Notes: generated from the letters alone by a model not told the origin. Numbered from the stretch's first letter, positions 5,995 through 14,443 are shown. The stretch is 64,000 nt of DNA from Bacteroidota bacterium (GCA_023393915.1 JAEXBS010000096.1:1-64000), one strand, 5' to 3'. A program made the numbers and translations.

Positions 5995-7173
5995 AAACTT
6001 AGGAGCCTCGGACTTGTCAACAGGAAAATCCATATTTTCTAACATATCAATTGCTTCATCCTTCGCATTTTCAATTACGTTAGAGGTTTTTAGTTCAGAG
6101 AGATAGTTCGCAACAGTTGACTTACTTACGTTAAAACCTTTAGCTTTTAAATCTGATTCAATTTTTCGAATTGAAATTCCTTTTGGCATAACCTGGATTT
6201 GCTGAAGTATTTGTTCTTTTTGTGGATGGTTTTTTGCTAATGCATTCAAAGTAGCAGTTTCCAAGTCTACCCCAATATCCTCAAAGAGTAGATTCTCTTC
6301 GATGAAATTTATGACTTTTGATTTTCTCTTGATTTCTGAAGACAGATAATTTCCTTTTGTAATTGCTAAGATTCTTTGATTTTCGTTTGTCGGATGTTTT
6401 CGCAATTCTACAAGAACCCTCATTTTGGCTTCAAACGCTTGTGATCCCAGCACATTGTCTTTAGAAGCAGAAAGTTTATCCTTACCCTTACCGGTATGGT
6501 GTAAAAACAAAACAAGCAAATCATGCTTTTTTGATATCTTACTAAAAAGCCCCAAAAACTCACGTACTTTAGTGCTGGAATTTATGTCACCACTGAAAAT
6601 ATCCGTGAAAGCATCTACGATAATAAGATCTGTTTTGACTTTCTTTAAGTCATCTTCCAAAAGTTTAATAAGATAGTTAGGACTGTCAGGACTTAGATCA
6701 GCTTCAAAATAAAATTTGAGGTGGTCTAGTCCATTTGTATCTATCTTATATTTTGCAACAAGATGGTTAACTACTTTTTTGATGGAAACACTTGTTGATA
6801 CCGGGTCATCCTCTGTACTGATGTAAATTACGTTGCGTGTTGATGGATTCAATTTATATCCTACAAAACTATCCATTCCGAAAGCTACTGACAAAGCCAA
6901 CTGCCTCAGAATCGTAGATTTTCCAGTATCTGATGAACCGACTAAAGAAGCAAGTCCGCTTTTTGGAAAAATCGGATCAACAAGTTTAGGCAGTTCTTGA
7001 TGGTCGAAGTTGTACAGTTCTGACCCGGAATACTTATGGTCGGAGAAAGAATTGTGAATTTTAGGCGGATTTTGAATCTCTAAATCCGGAATGATATCCG
7101 ACAGAGGAATAATTTCCACATCATCAATAACTGCTTTGGTTGGTTTAAGTTTGAATGGTGGTTTTTCGGCCAT
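5986..7173 (-). CDS. RepA-like AAA (RecA-fold) ATPase of the mobile element
   Basis: A 395-residue soluble protein with Walker A GSSDTGKST at residues 79-87, the sensor-like STEDDP at 119-124, Walker B LIIVD ending at D187, and the arginine-rich motif region around HHTGKGKDK (225-233). This is the AAA_25/RepA helicase-type fold of plasmid and element proteins. The last 80 residues (IQVMPKGISIRKIESDLKAK onward) resemble a winged helix that could bind DNA. The likely role is replication or maintenance of the excised element, inferred from the family. Repeated TTGTCCAT half-sites sit 27-61 bases before its start. Confidence 0.85.
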   Translation of the reverse strand: MAEKPPFKLKPTKAVIDDVEIIPLSDIIPDLEIQNPPKIHNSFSDHKYSGSELYNFDHQELPKLVDPIFPKSGLASLVGSSDTGKSTILRQLALSVAFGMDSFVGYKLNPSTRNVIYISTEDDPVSTSVSIKKVVNHLVAKYKIDTNGLDHLKFYFEADLSPDSPNYLIKLLEDDLKKVKTDLIIVDAFTDIFSGDINSSTKVREFLGLFSKISKKHDLLVLFLHHTGKGKDKLSASKDNVLGSQAFEAKMRVLVELRKHPTNENQRILAITKGNYLSSEIKRKSKVINFIEENLLFEDIGVDLETATLNALAKNHPQKEQILQQIQVMPKGISIRKIESDLKAKGFNVSKSTVANYLSELKTSNVIENAKDEAIDMLENMDFPVDKSEAPKFSL

Positions 7174-7199
7174 ATTTTGGGAAATTCAAATAGACAAAA

Positions 7200-7234
7200 T
7201 TGTCCATTGTCCATTAATATATATCGATGGACAA
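7200..7234. promoter_or_regulatory. Three TTGTCCAT half-sites upstream of the ATPase gene
   Basis: TTGTCCAT occurs at 7200-7207 and 7207-7214 as direct repeats sharing one base, and as the inverted copy ATGGACAA at 7227-7234. The third copy forms an inverted repeat with the second (spacer 12). The position just upstream of the RepA-like gene fits autoregulation or an iteron-like origin site. Confidence 0.5.
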
Positions 7235-7425
7235 ATGTAATGATTTTGCAGAAACTGCAGATATTGCAACCTTGCAAGGAACTCTATCTTCTAATTTTTT
7301 CCCTGAAACAATACTGAAACATTTGATAAAATAGAATGAAAATCATTGAAAAAGAAGGATAGAATAAAATCCTCAAATCATTGAATTACAGATAAATGAA
7401 AAGAAATGATAAAGCAATTTTGCCT

Positions 7426-7470
7426 ACTGTTAATCAGAGGGTCCTTGGTTCGAGCCCAAGAGGAGGAGCA
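7426..7470 (+). tRNA. 3' fragment of tRNA-Asn (attachment-site scar, not functional)
   Basis: The bases read anticodon loop CTGTTAA (anticodon GTT), 3' anticodon strand, variable loop GGGTC, T-arm CTTGG/CCAAG around TTCGAGC, and the 3' acceptor strand AGGAGGA followed by GCA. The 5' half is missing: bases left of 7426 (GCCT) do not pair with TCAGA and there is no D-arm. This is what remains of a tRNA-Asn gene when an element inserts into its 3' part, so the left neighbour is the right end of an island and the repaired full tRNA should be at the other end. The tRNA's own terminator follows at 7480. Confidence 0.8.
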
Positions 7471-7479
7471 ATAAAAATC

Positions 7480-7513
7480 AAACACTTACAGTAAAATGTA
7501 GGTGTTTTTTTTG
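7480..7513 (+). terminator. Rho-independent terminator of the original tRNA-Asn
   Basis: An eleven-base stem AAACACTTACA/TGTAGGTGTTT (one G-U) with a 6-base loop, running into a T-run. It lies ten bases after the tRNA fragment and is read in the same direction, so it belonged to the pre-insertion tRNA transcript. Confidence 0.8.
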
Positions 7514-7667
7514 TTTTAGGGATACCCTCATTTTTACCCTACGTGAGACTATTTTAGAAATTTACTTAATTTCTAAATCACTTGTTTCTCAAAAAAGCAT
7601 TAGTATTGTTGAATGATCTAATATGTAAAATGTTAGTCAGATATTAACACAATAAAGATTCAAAAAC

Positions 7668-8024
7668 ATGCACCATGAAAAAAAACTTAATGACCAACTT
7701 TACCTTGTTCTTAAAAAGGAATACTTTGACGAAATCCATTCAGGTACTAAAACAGAGGAGTACAGAGCATTTACAGACCACAATATCAGCAGATTAGCGA
7801 TAACGAACAAAGAAGGAGAAATCATTGGCCTAAGAAAATATGATACTGTTAAATTTCAGAACGGTTACTCTAAAGGAGCTCCACAAATGATTGTTGAAGT
7901 AAAAGATTTACTATTGGAAGTTGACGAGTCCGTAGATCTCGACAACCCAAATGCAGAGCTAAACACTGATAACTGCAATTTCACAATACTACTAGGGAAA
8001 ATAGTACAGAAAACTAATTGTTAA
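7668..8024 (+). CDS. ASCH-domain (PUA-like) protein
   Basis: A 118-residue protein with the ASCH opening LVLKKEYFDEIHSGTKTEEYR at about residues 13-33, a central GLRKYDTVKFQNGYSKG and a closing strand ILLGKIVQ. These form the PUA-like beta-barrel thought to bind RNA or modified bases. The K-x-EYR pattern matches the phage-type ASCH subgroup. The function in bacteria is mostly unknown. It is the first gene on the chromosomal side of the tRNA-Asn scar; it could still derive from an older insertion at the same site. Confidence 0.75.
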   Translation: MHHEKKLNDQLYLVLKKEYFDEIHSGTKTEEYRAFTDHNISRLAITNKEGEIIGLRKYDTVKFQNGYSKGAPQMIVEVKDLLLEVDESVDLDNPNAELNTDNCNFTILLGKIVQKTNC

Positions 8025-8033
8025 TAGGTAAAC

Positions 8034-8064
8034 TTGTTCTTTATTACTAGACCCATTAACTTTG
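8034..8064 (+). promoter_or_regulatory. Promoter of the two-component system
   Basis: TTG (8034-8036), 20 bases, then TAACTTTG (8057-8064), a full match to the Bacteroidota -33/-7 pattern. It would start transcription near 8070, about 190 bases before the kinase start codon at 8264, leaving a long leader with no other gene. Confidence 0.55.
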
Positions 8065-8263
8065 AAGCATAAGAAGAATAGAATGCTTGCCTTTCTCCAG
8101 TCAAAGCAAATAGCAAATGATTTTGTAATTTATTTGCTATTAAATAAGAATAGTAATTCGAATTGAACCTTCAAACAGATTGCAATACTATTTTCCCTTG
8201 TTAAGCTTTCTTAAAAAGAATACCACTGAATTTCAAATTTGTATTTTTGACTTCTTAGCCCTA

Positions 8264-9970
8264 ATGATGATTAGCTCACCAAAACGATTCAGACCTTTCA
8301 TACAATATTCTCTTATTGCCTGCCTCGTGCTGACTTGGGGATTTATTCTTCTGTTTTTTTACAATGAATATTTCAATTCAAAAAAACTTGAAGACATTCA
8401 AGTACAAATGAAGCAAACGCAATCCTTAACGAAGCTAATGGATCAGTCCCGAAGTGAACTATTAAGCTCTCAGCAGTATTTGCAAAAGTTTATTGAGAGG
8501 AATGATAAACATGATTTAAAATCTTACTTTGATAACCTTCGTTCATTAACTACTACATTAGATAGCATAAGCAAGCACCCTAGTCTTGCAGCACAGCTGC
8601 AACAGGACGAGAACGAAAGAAAAAAAATAACAGATCAATTGGTACTTTTAATCGATTCGGCTTACCAAGTCAGTCAAATTCCAAAGATTAAAGCAGATCC
8701 AATTGAAATCAAAAATTACGACTTTGACCTACCTGAGCAAACTTTAAACATAGAACTCCATCGAAGTCAACCTGATACCACAGGTACAAAGAAAAAATTA
8801 CTACCGCGCCTAAAGGATGCCATTACAGGCCAAACCGAAGTGAAAACTGATACCGTGTACGTTGAATCTATTGTTGAACGTCGAATGGACACGACCAAAA
8901 TCAAATCGGACATTGATAGTACATTGCAAGCTGTTGATCAGCACTACCGATCGGAGATGCAAAAAATTCAATCTCAATTAAACCAACGCAAAACATCCAA
9001 TAACCCGCTTCTAAAAAACTATGCCCATTTGAATCGGCTTAGTAATGAATTAATGACACTTTATGAATCCACGGTGAGTAAAGTCAGTCAGGGACTTGAA
9101 GCACAATATAATGAACAAAACTCAAAAAACAATAAATTTCGTAGGTATAGCATTTTGGCCTTAGCGATTATTATGTTCGTTGTTTTAATTGTAGTGCTGT
9201 ACTTCACAAGACAGTCCTTTGAATATGAAAAAAGACTCTCGAAAGCCAATGAGACCATTAGTCAAAACTTGAAATTCAAAAACAGAATTCTAGGTATGCT
9301 TAGTCATGAGGTTCGAGCTCCCTTAAAAATCATCAACCTGTTTACTAAACGCATTGCGCAAAGAACAGATGACCCTAGCACATTAGAGGCTTTACAGACG
9401 ATCGAGTTTACAAATCAATCCCTTTTAATCCAAGCCGATCAAATCCTTGAATACGCTAAAAATCAAAACCAAAAGCCAAAAACTCTCAAGGAAGAATTCA
9501 ATTTACATCAAGATTTATCGCGGTTAATGGATAGCTTTGGTCCGTACATAGAGTCCAAAGGAAATCGCTTTACACTAAACAATGAGCTTGATCCAAGTCT
9601 TCAGGTTTCAGCAGATCGAATAAAAATCCATCAAGTTCTAACCAACCTTCTTGCAAATGCCAATAAATTCACGGATTCAGGTGATATTCGAGTGAATCTA
9701 AAGAGCAAAGAAAAAAGCAATAAGAAAATTTCCCTGGAAGTAGAAGTAGAAGACAGTGGTATTGGCATATCTTCTGCAGATCTAAAAAGTATTTTTGAAC
9801 CCTATTTTCAAGGTTCGTCCGCAAATACATTACAGAATTTTGGCGCAGGTCTAGGTTTAAACCTTTGCAAAGAAATCATTGAGTTTTTAGGAGGACAAAT
9901 TTCGGTTGAAAGTAGACAGGGTGAAGGAACAAAAGTACGGATACAAATTCCAATCGATAGAATACTATGA
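8264..9970 (+). CDS. Sensor histidine kinase with extracytoplasmic helical sensor
   Basis: The protein has 568 residues from the ATG at 8264 (a second ATG follows at once); the frame is open back to 8180 but lacks an ATG there. TM1 is at about 14-33, TM2 at about 296-316. The 260 residues between them are Gln/Lys/Ser-rich and largely helical, with a likely coiled coil (residues 220-290). No HAMP is evident. The HisKA box is LSHEVRAPL with phospho-acceptor H348. The ATPase domain has N-box NLLANANKF (461-469), G1 DSGIGIS and G2 GAGLGLNLCK (527-536). It autophosphorylates and passes phosphate to the partner regulator, whose gene overlaps by four bases. The signal is unknown. Confidence 0.9.
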   Translation: MMISSPKRFRPFIQYSLIACLVLTWGFILLFFYNEYFNSKKLEDIQVQMKQTQSLTKLMDQSRSELLSSQQYLQKFIERNDKHDLKSYFDNLRSLTTTLDSISKHPSLAAQLQQDENERKKITDQLVLLIDSAYQVSQIPKIKADPIEIKNYDFDLPEQTLNIELHRSQPDTTGTKKKLLPRLKDAITGQTEVKTDTVYVESIVERRMDTTKIKSDIDSTLQAVDQHYRSEMQKIQSQLNQRKTSNNPLLKNYAHLNRLSNELMTLYESTVSKVSQGLEAQYNEQNSKNNKFRRYSILALAIIMFVVLIVVLYFTRQSFEYEKRLSKANETISQNLKFKNRILGMLSHEVRAPLKIINLFTKRIAQRTDDPSTLEALQTIEFTNQSLLIQADQILEYAKNQNQKPKTLKEEFNLHQDLSRLMDSFGPYIESKGNRFTLNNELDPSLQVSADRIKIHQVLTNLLANANKFTDSGDIRVNLKSKEKSNKKISLEVEVEDSGIGISSADLKSIFEPYFQGSSANTLQNFGAGLGLNLCKEIIEFLGGQISVESRQGEGTKVRIQIPIDRIL

Positions 9971-10629
9971 GCAAAGAATCTTCTAAATATCGAATCCTAT
10001 TAGCAGATGACCACCAAATCGTGCGCCAGGGTTTACGCTGGATTTTGGATGAGATTATTGACTCTTACGAACTTCACCAAGCTTCAAGTGTCAAGCAGTT
10101 ATTGAGTATTTCAAATACTTATCTTTTTGATTTAATTGTTCTAGATGCGCAATTTCCAGATGGAAATGCACTGCAAGCTATTCCGAAAATTCGCGAAAAT
10201 CAAACGAGGGCTAAAATTCTCGTTTTTACTAGTTTCAAAGAAGAAGATCATGCACTTAAATTTCTAGATGTAGGTGCCAATGGATTCCTCAGCAAGGAAA
10301 GCTCTGATACCGAAATTACTCTTGCTTTAAAGAACATGACTACCCTAGGGGAACATCACTCACCTCTTACTAAGGCGCTGCTTAAAATATCAGAACAGAA
10401 CCCTATCCTACTGAGTCCTCTAAATGCTCTAAGTGCAAGAGAACTAGAAATCGCAAAACTCCTTGCCCAAGGACTAGGCAACCTTGAAATTGCCAACAGT
10501 CTGGATCTAAAACAAAATACAGTAAGTACGTTTAAATCACGGATTATTACCAAACTTGGTGTGAATTCATTACTAGAACTAGTGGAACTGGTACAAAAGC
10601 ACGATTTAGACGCGGGTCCCTCCTTGTAG
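9967..10629 (+). CDS. NarL/LuxR-family response regulator
   Basis: A 220-residue regulator. The receiver domain (residues 8-125) carries D14/D15, phospho-acceptor D60 in IVLDAQ, switch residue T88 or S89, and K110. The LuxR-type HTH (about 153-216) has the pattern LSARELEIAKLLAQGLGN and then NTVSTFKSRIITKLGV. Its ATGA start overlaps the kinase stop, so the two are translationally coupled and surely partners. The next operon begins 112 bases downstream on the same strand and is a possible target, by proximity only. Confidence 0.92.
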   Translation: MSKESSKYRILLADDHQIVRQGLRWILDEIIDSYELHQASSVKQLLSISNTYLFDLIVLDAQFPDGNALQAIPKIRENQTRAKILVFTSFKEEDHALKFLDVGANGFLSKESSDTEITLALKNMTTLGEHHSPLTKALLKISEQNPILLSPLNALSARELEIAKLLAQGLGNLEIANSLDLKQNTVSTFKSRIITKLGVNSLLELVELVQKHDLDAGPSL

Positions 10630-10741
10630 ATATACTTCTACTATCCTATCGAAATAGTTCTACATCCACTCTAGTAAAACGGACCTCTTTTGCATTTTCT
10701 TTGTAGTGAGCATAGTAACTCATTATATAAATACGAAGAAA

Positions 10742-12121
10742 ATGAATAATGAAATTTCACAAACAGGCACTCTTAGTTACGAAGCTAGCCGTTCCAGCAA
10801 AGGAAAAAAACCTATAAATAAAGAAATATTTATCCTAGTTGGTGTCCAGATTCTTATGCTTGGGGCCCTATTTTCCGTCACCTATTTTAGGGATTACTTT
10901 GAAGAGTTTCACTTACAGAGGCTAGAGACTCCCCTTGGGAAAATAACCTCTCTGGTTGTAGTAGGACTACTGGTCTTTCAAGTGCTTTTTCTACTATACA
11001 TTCTATACAACTACTTCCGTTATAAAGCAATCCCATCCGTTATGGATGAAGAGTTACCTACCACTACGGTAATTGTACCCGCGTACAATGAAGGAAACTT
11101 GGTTTACCATACTTTAAAAAGCATTGTAAGTACCGACTATCCTAGTGAAAAACTAGAAATCATTGCCATTGATGATGGAAGTACAGACGATACTTGGCAT
11201 TGGATTCAGCAAGCTGAAAAAGAACTAAAAGGAAGAGTTCAAATCCTGCAACAACCAGAAAACCGAGGGAAACGACAAGCTTTGTACCGAGGGTTTAACA
11301 TTGGAAAAGGAGAAGTTTTTGTCACCATCGATAGTGATTCTGTAGTAGAAACAAACACCCTACGTAACTTGGTTAGTCCCTTTGTGGTTAATCCTAAGTG
11401 TGGAGCGGTGGCTGGAAACGTAAAAGTGCTAAACAAAAAGCAAGGGATTATTCCTAAAATGCTTAATGTAAGTTTTGTATTTAGTTTTGAATTTATGCGT
11501 GCTGCGCAGAGTTCTTTAGGCTTTGTACTTTGTACTCCTGGCGCTTTATCGGCCTACCGAAAAGAAGCCGCTTTAGCAGCACTACCCAAGTGGATTGATC
11601 AAAAATTCCTAGGAGAAACTGCAACTATTGGAGAAGACCGTGCTATGACCAATTTTATCCTCGAACAAGGATATGAGGTTAAGTTTCAAAGAAACGCACC
11701 GGTATTAACCAATACCCCTGTTGGCTATAAAAACTTACACAAAATGTTTACCCGTTGGGGCAGAAGCAATGTTCGAGAAACCTGGATGATGAATAAATTC
11801 ATCTTTCAAAACTTTAGAGAAGGTAGCAAAGCCGGTCCAAGAATTCTTTATATGAACCAATGGATGCGTATACTATTTGCGATTCCACTTACTCTGGTCA
11901 TGCTGTATTTGGTTTTCACTCACCCACTGATCTTCTTAGGCAGTGCTCTGGTCGGAACTTTTATATTCTCAAGCATCCAGATGCTTTTCTACAGTCGCAG
12001 ATACAGTTTCAAAGACGCTCTTTGGGCTTACCCTTACAGCGTATTCTACCTCTTCGGACTCTTCTGGATTTCTCCTTTTGCAATTGCAACGGTAAAGAAT
12101 GGAGGTTGGTTAACACGTTAA
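10742..12121 (+). CDS. Processive-type family 2 glycosyltransferase, membrane-bound
   Basis: The protein has 459 residues from the ATG at 10742; an in-frame GTG at 10706 would add 12 poor residues. Two N-terminal membrane helices (about 30-49, 70-91) precede the GT-A domain: TTTVIVPAYNEGN (107-119), DDGSTDD (144-150), the metal-binding D197-S-D199, GED at 297-299 and FTRWGRSN (336-343). Two or more C-terminal helices follow. This is the plan of hyaluronan, chitin and poly-GlcNAc synthases that polymerise and export a polysaccharide. The usual QxxRW motif reads MFTRW, so the Gln is replaced. The next gene encodes a UDP-sugar dehydrogenase that could supply its uronic-acid substrate. Confidence 0.85.
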   Translation: MNNEISQTGTLSYEASRSSKGKKPINKEIFILVGVQILMLGALFSVTYFRDYFEEFHLQRLETPLGKITSLVVVGLLVFQVLFLLYILYNYFRYKAIPSVMDEELPTTTVIVPAYNEGNLVYHTLKSIVSTDYPSEKLEIIAIDDGSTDDTWHWIQQAEKELKGRVQILQQPENRGKRQALYRGFNIGKGEVFVTIDSDSVVETNTLRNLVSPFVVNPKCGAVAGNVKVLNKKQGIIPKMLNVSFVFSFEFMRAAQSSLGFVLCTPGALSAYRKEAALAALPKWIDQKFLGETATIGEDRAMTNFILEQGYEVKFQRNAPVLTNTPVGYKNLHKMFTRWGRSNVRETWMMNKFIFQNFREGSKAGPRILYMNQWMRILFAIPLTLVMLYLVFTHPLIFLGSALVGTFIFSSIQMLFYSRRYSFKDALWAYPYSVFYLFGLFWISPFAIATVKNGGWLTR

Positions 12122-12142
12122 ACCTAAAAAAAAGTAATTAAA

Positions 12143-13426
12143 TTGAAAAAAATAGCTGTAATAGGCCAAGGATACGTCGGACTCCCCTTGGCCCTCGAGC
12201 TTTCAAAATACCATCCTGTCATTGGATTTGATATCAATGAAACTCGAGTAGAAGAACTAAATCAATCACTGGACCGAACTAAAGAAGTGGATGAAAAAGA
12301 ATTAGATAGAGCCATTGATCAGGCAAGAAAAACAGATTTCACTCTGGGATACATAGCCTCCTCACAAATGGAAGATCTACAACAGGCACAAATCTACATT
12401 GTCACCGTACCTACTCCGATTAATGAATTTAATGCACCCAACTTGGAGCCTTTGCGTAAAGCCTCTAAAATGATAGCAGAATACCTAAGTCCTGGAGATA
12501 TTGTCATTTATGAATCTACGGTGTATCCTGGTTGTACAGAAGAGGAATGCATTCCCATCTTAGAAGAAGGAAGTTCAATGGTTTTAAACCGTGATTTTTA
12601 TGTGGGCTATTCTCCTGAACGAATTATTCCGGGGGATAAGGTCAATACCTTAACCCAAATAAAGAAGGTTACTTCAGGATCTTGCGACTTTGCAGCGGAA
12701 GAGATCGATGCACTTTACCGTCAGATCATTACGGCAGGTACTCATAAAGCAACCTCCATAAAAGTAGCGGAAGCGAGTAAAGCCATTGAAAACGCCCAGC
12801 GAGACGTTAATATTTCCTTTATCAATGAGCTGGCTCTCATCTTCGATCGAGTAGGAATTGACACCAACGAAGTACTAGAAGCTGCAGGAACAAAATTCAA
12901 TTTCTTAAAATACCAGCCGGGGCTGGTGGGTGGCCACTGTATTTCGGTTGACCCCTACTACTTAGCCCATAAAGCAGTACAACTTGGATACCATCCCAAC
13001 GTCATTCTTTCGGGAAGACGAGTGAACGATTCCATTCCAGAATTCGTTGCCGCTAAGGTAGTTAAGCTGATGATTCAAAAGAACATTTCAGTTAAAGATT
13101 CTAAAATCCTAATTCTTGGAGTAACTTTCAAGGAAAATTGTCCTGATTTAAGGAATACGAAAATCGTTGATGTATACAACGAGCTTACCCAATACGGAGC
13201 TACTGTAGGTCTATACGATCCTTGGGCGGATCCTAAGGAAGTGGAAAAAGCCTTTGGAACTCAACTCTTGCCAGATATCCAAAACGAAAAATACGATGCT
13301 GTCATTCTTGCCGTTGCCCATAATGAGTTTTTTACTATCGACATTGAACAGATTACTAATTCTCCTAGCGTCGTCTTTGATATTAAAGCAAAACTCAATA
13401 GAGACCTTGTAGATGCTCGACTTTAA
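12143..13426 (+). CDS. Nucleotide-sugar dehydrogenase (WbpA/TviB type UDP-HexNAc 6-dehydrogenase)
   Basis: A 427-residue enzyme oxidising the C6 hydroxyl of a UDP-sugar to the uronic acid with two NAD+. The Rossmann motif GQGYVG is at 8-13, TVPTPI at 88-93, ESTVYPGCTEE at 124-134, and the active-site Cys is C266 in GGHCISVDPYYL. The overall pattern is closest to the UDP-GlcNAc/UDP-GalNAc dehydrogenases of the TviB/WbpA group, not to simple UDP-glucose dehydrogenase, though the sugar cannot be fixed by eye. It starts with TTG directly before KKIAVIG. It lies 21 bases after the glycosyltransferase, in one operon, closed by the hairpin at 13455. Confidence 0.88.
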   Translation: MKKIAVIGQGYVGLPLALELSKYHPVIGFDINETRVEELNQSLDRTKEVDEKELDRAIDQARKTDFTLGYIASSQMEDLQQAQIYIVTVPTPINEFNAPNLEPLRKASKMIAEYLSPGDIVIYESTVYPGCTEEECIPILEEGSSMVLNRDFYVGYSPERIIPGDKVNTLTQIKKVTSGSCDFAAEEIDALYRQIITAGTHKATSIKVAEASKAIENAQRDVNISFINELALIFDRVGIDTNEVLEAAGTKFNFLKYQPGLVGGHCISVDPYYLAHKAVQLGYHPNVILSGRRVNDSIPEFVAAKVVKLMIQKNISVKDSKILILGVTFKENCPDLRNTKIVDVYNELTQYGATVGLYDPWADPKEVEKAFGTQLLPDIQNEKYDAVILAVAHNEFFTIDIEQITNSPSVVFDIKAKLNRDLVDARL

Positions 13427-13454
13427 ATAAGGTAGGATCCACAACCTCAAACAC

Positions 13455-13483
13455 AAAAACCGCCCTAATATTAAGGCGGTTTT
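13455..13483. terminator. Bidirectional terminator
   Basis: A-run, stem CCGCC...GGCGG with the inner TAATATTA palindrome, and T-run. It sits between the convergent dehydrogenase gene and rpmA and can serve both. Confidence 0.85.
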
Positions 13484-13509
13484 CTTATTTTTCAAGATTA
13501 AAATCTTGA

Positions 13510-13767
13510 CTATGCGTTAGGTTCTACAGAAACAAAAGACCTGTTGTTTGCTTTTTTTCTGAAAACTACTTTTCCGTCTACAAGAGCGAACAAAGTGTGA
13601 TCTTTACCGATCCCAACGTTTTCACCTGGGTGGTGTTGCGTACCTCTTTGTCTAACGATGATGTTTCCAGCAATCGCTTCTTGTCCTCCGAAAATCTTTA
13701 CTCCAAGTCTCTTGGAATGAGATTCTCTACCGTTTTTGGAACTACCAACTCCTTTTTTGTGTGCCAT
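13510..13767 (-). CDS. rpmA: 50S ribosomal protein L27
   Basis: An 85-residue L27 with the conserved start [34 protein letters not shown] and the closing [10 protein letters not shown]27's N-terminal tail reaches the peptidyl-transferase centre and helps place tRNA. The sequence starts directly with the mature AHKKG tail, so no Firmicutes-type cleaved extension is present. It follows rplU by 26 bases on the same transcript, the usual L21-L27 order. Confidence 0.98.
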   Translation of the reverse strand: MAHKKGVGSSKNGRESHSKRLGVKIFGGQEAIAGNIIVRQRGTQHHPGENVGIGKDHTLFALVDGKVVFRKKANNRSFVSVEPNA

Positions 13768-13793
13768 TTTATTCTAGGTTTTTAAAAGGTTTG

Positions 13794-14402
13794 TTATTTT
13801 TTAATTTCTTTGAATTGAGCGATGTTCTTTTCAATAAGTCCATCTACTTCTTCGTGTGAAAGAATATTCTTTCCTAACTCGTCTTTAAGTTCTTTACCTA
13901 AAGTTACAAGGGTTTCTCTGTTGTCTTTAGACTGAGAAAGACCGTTCTTCTTCAAATGATAGTTAAGTTCGTGGTCTTCACTGAAGTTCACTGTATCTCT
14001 ATCAGCATTTCCAGTTTTTTCTTCCGCCTTTGTTTCAGCTTTCACTGCTTTTGGTTCAGAAGCTTCCTTCTTAGCTGATTTTTTAGTTCCTTCAAAACCC
14101 GTAATCCCAGTAATAACAATCTGAGTTAATTGTTGTCTGTGACCGTTTTTCTTAGCGTAACCTTTTCTTCTTTTCTTTTTGAAGACGATTACCTTATCGG
14201 CTTGGAGGTGATCTAAAATTTCAGCATCAACAGTGATACCGCTTACAGCCGGGGCGCCAACAGTTGTAGTACCGTTTACAGTAAGAAGTACTTTATCAAA
14301 AGATACTTTTGCACCTTTATCTCCTTCTAAACGGTTTACAAACAACTTCTGGTCTTGCTCAACTTTGTACTGAAGCCCTGCTATCTCTACAATTGCAAAC
14401 AT
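13794..14402 (-). CDS. rplU: 50S ribosomal protein L21 with C-terminal extension
   Basis: A protein of 202 residues where a standard L21 has about 103. Residues 1-102 are the L21 domain (MFAIVEIAGLQYKVEQDQ, then KVIVFKKKRRKGYAKKNGHR and QQLTQIVITGI). Residues 103-135 form a Lys/Glu/Ala-rich linker, followed by a charged helical tail ending KNIAQFKEIKK. C-terminal extensions occur in other Flavobacteriia, but I do not see the helix-hairpin-helix GIGPK signature that many of them carry. It is the first gene of the rplU-rpmA operon, with a well-formed promoter just upstream. Confidence 0.95.
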   Translation of the reverse strand: MFAIVEIAGLQYKVEQDQKLFVNRLEGDKGAKVSFDKVLLTVNGTTTVGAPAVSGITVDAEILDHLQADKVIVFKKKRRKGYAKKNGHRQQLTQIVITGITGFEGTKKSAKKEASEPKAVKAETKAEEKTGNADRDTVNFSEDHELNYHLKKNGLSQSKDNRETLVTLGKELKDELGKNILSHEEVDGLIEKNIAQFKEIKK

Positions 14403-14443
14403 TGTTTATAAATTTATTTGTTAATAATCTTGTTTTGAGTCTG

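Noticed and set aside
7422..7470. A functional tRNA-Asn gene
   Set aside because: No D-arm, no 5' acceptor strand, and the 5' anticodon strand does not pair; only the 3' half is present.
11860..12141. Plus-strand 93-codon frame overlapping the transferase end
   Set aside because: It lies inside conserved transferase codons in another frame, with no start signal.
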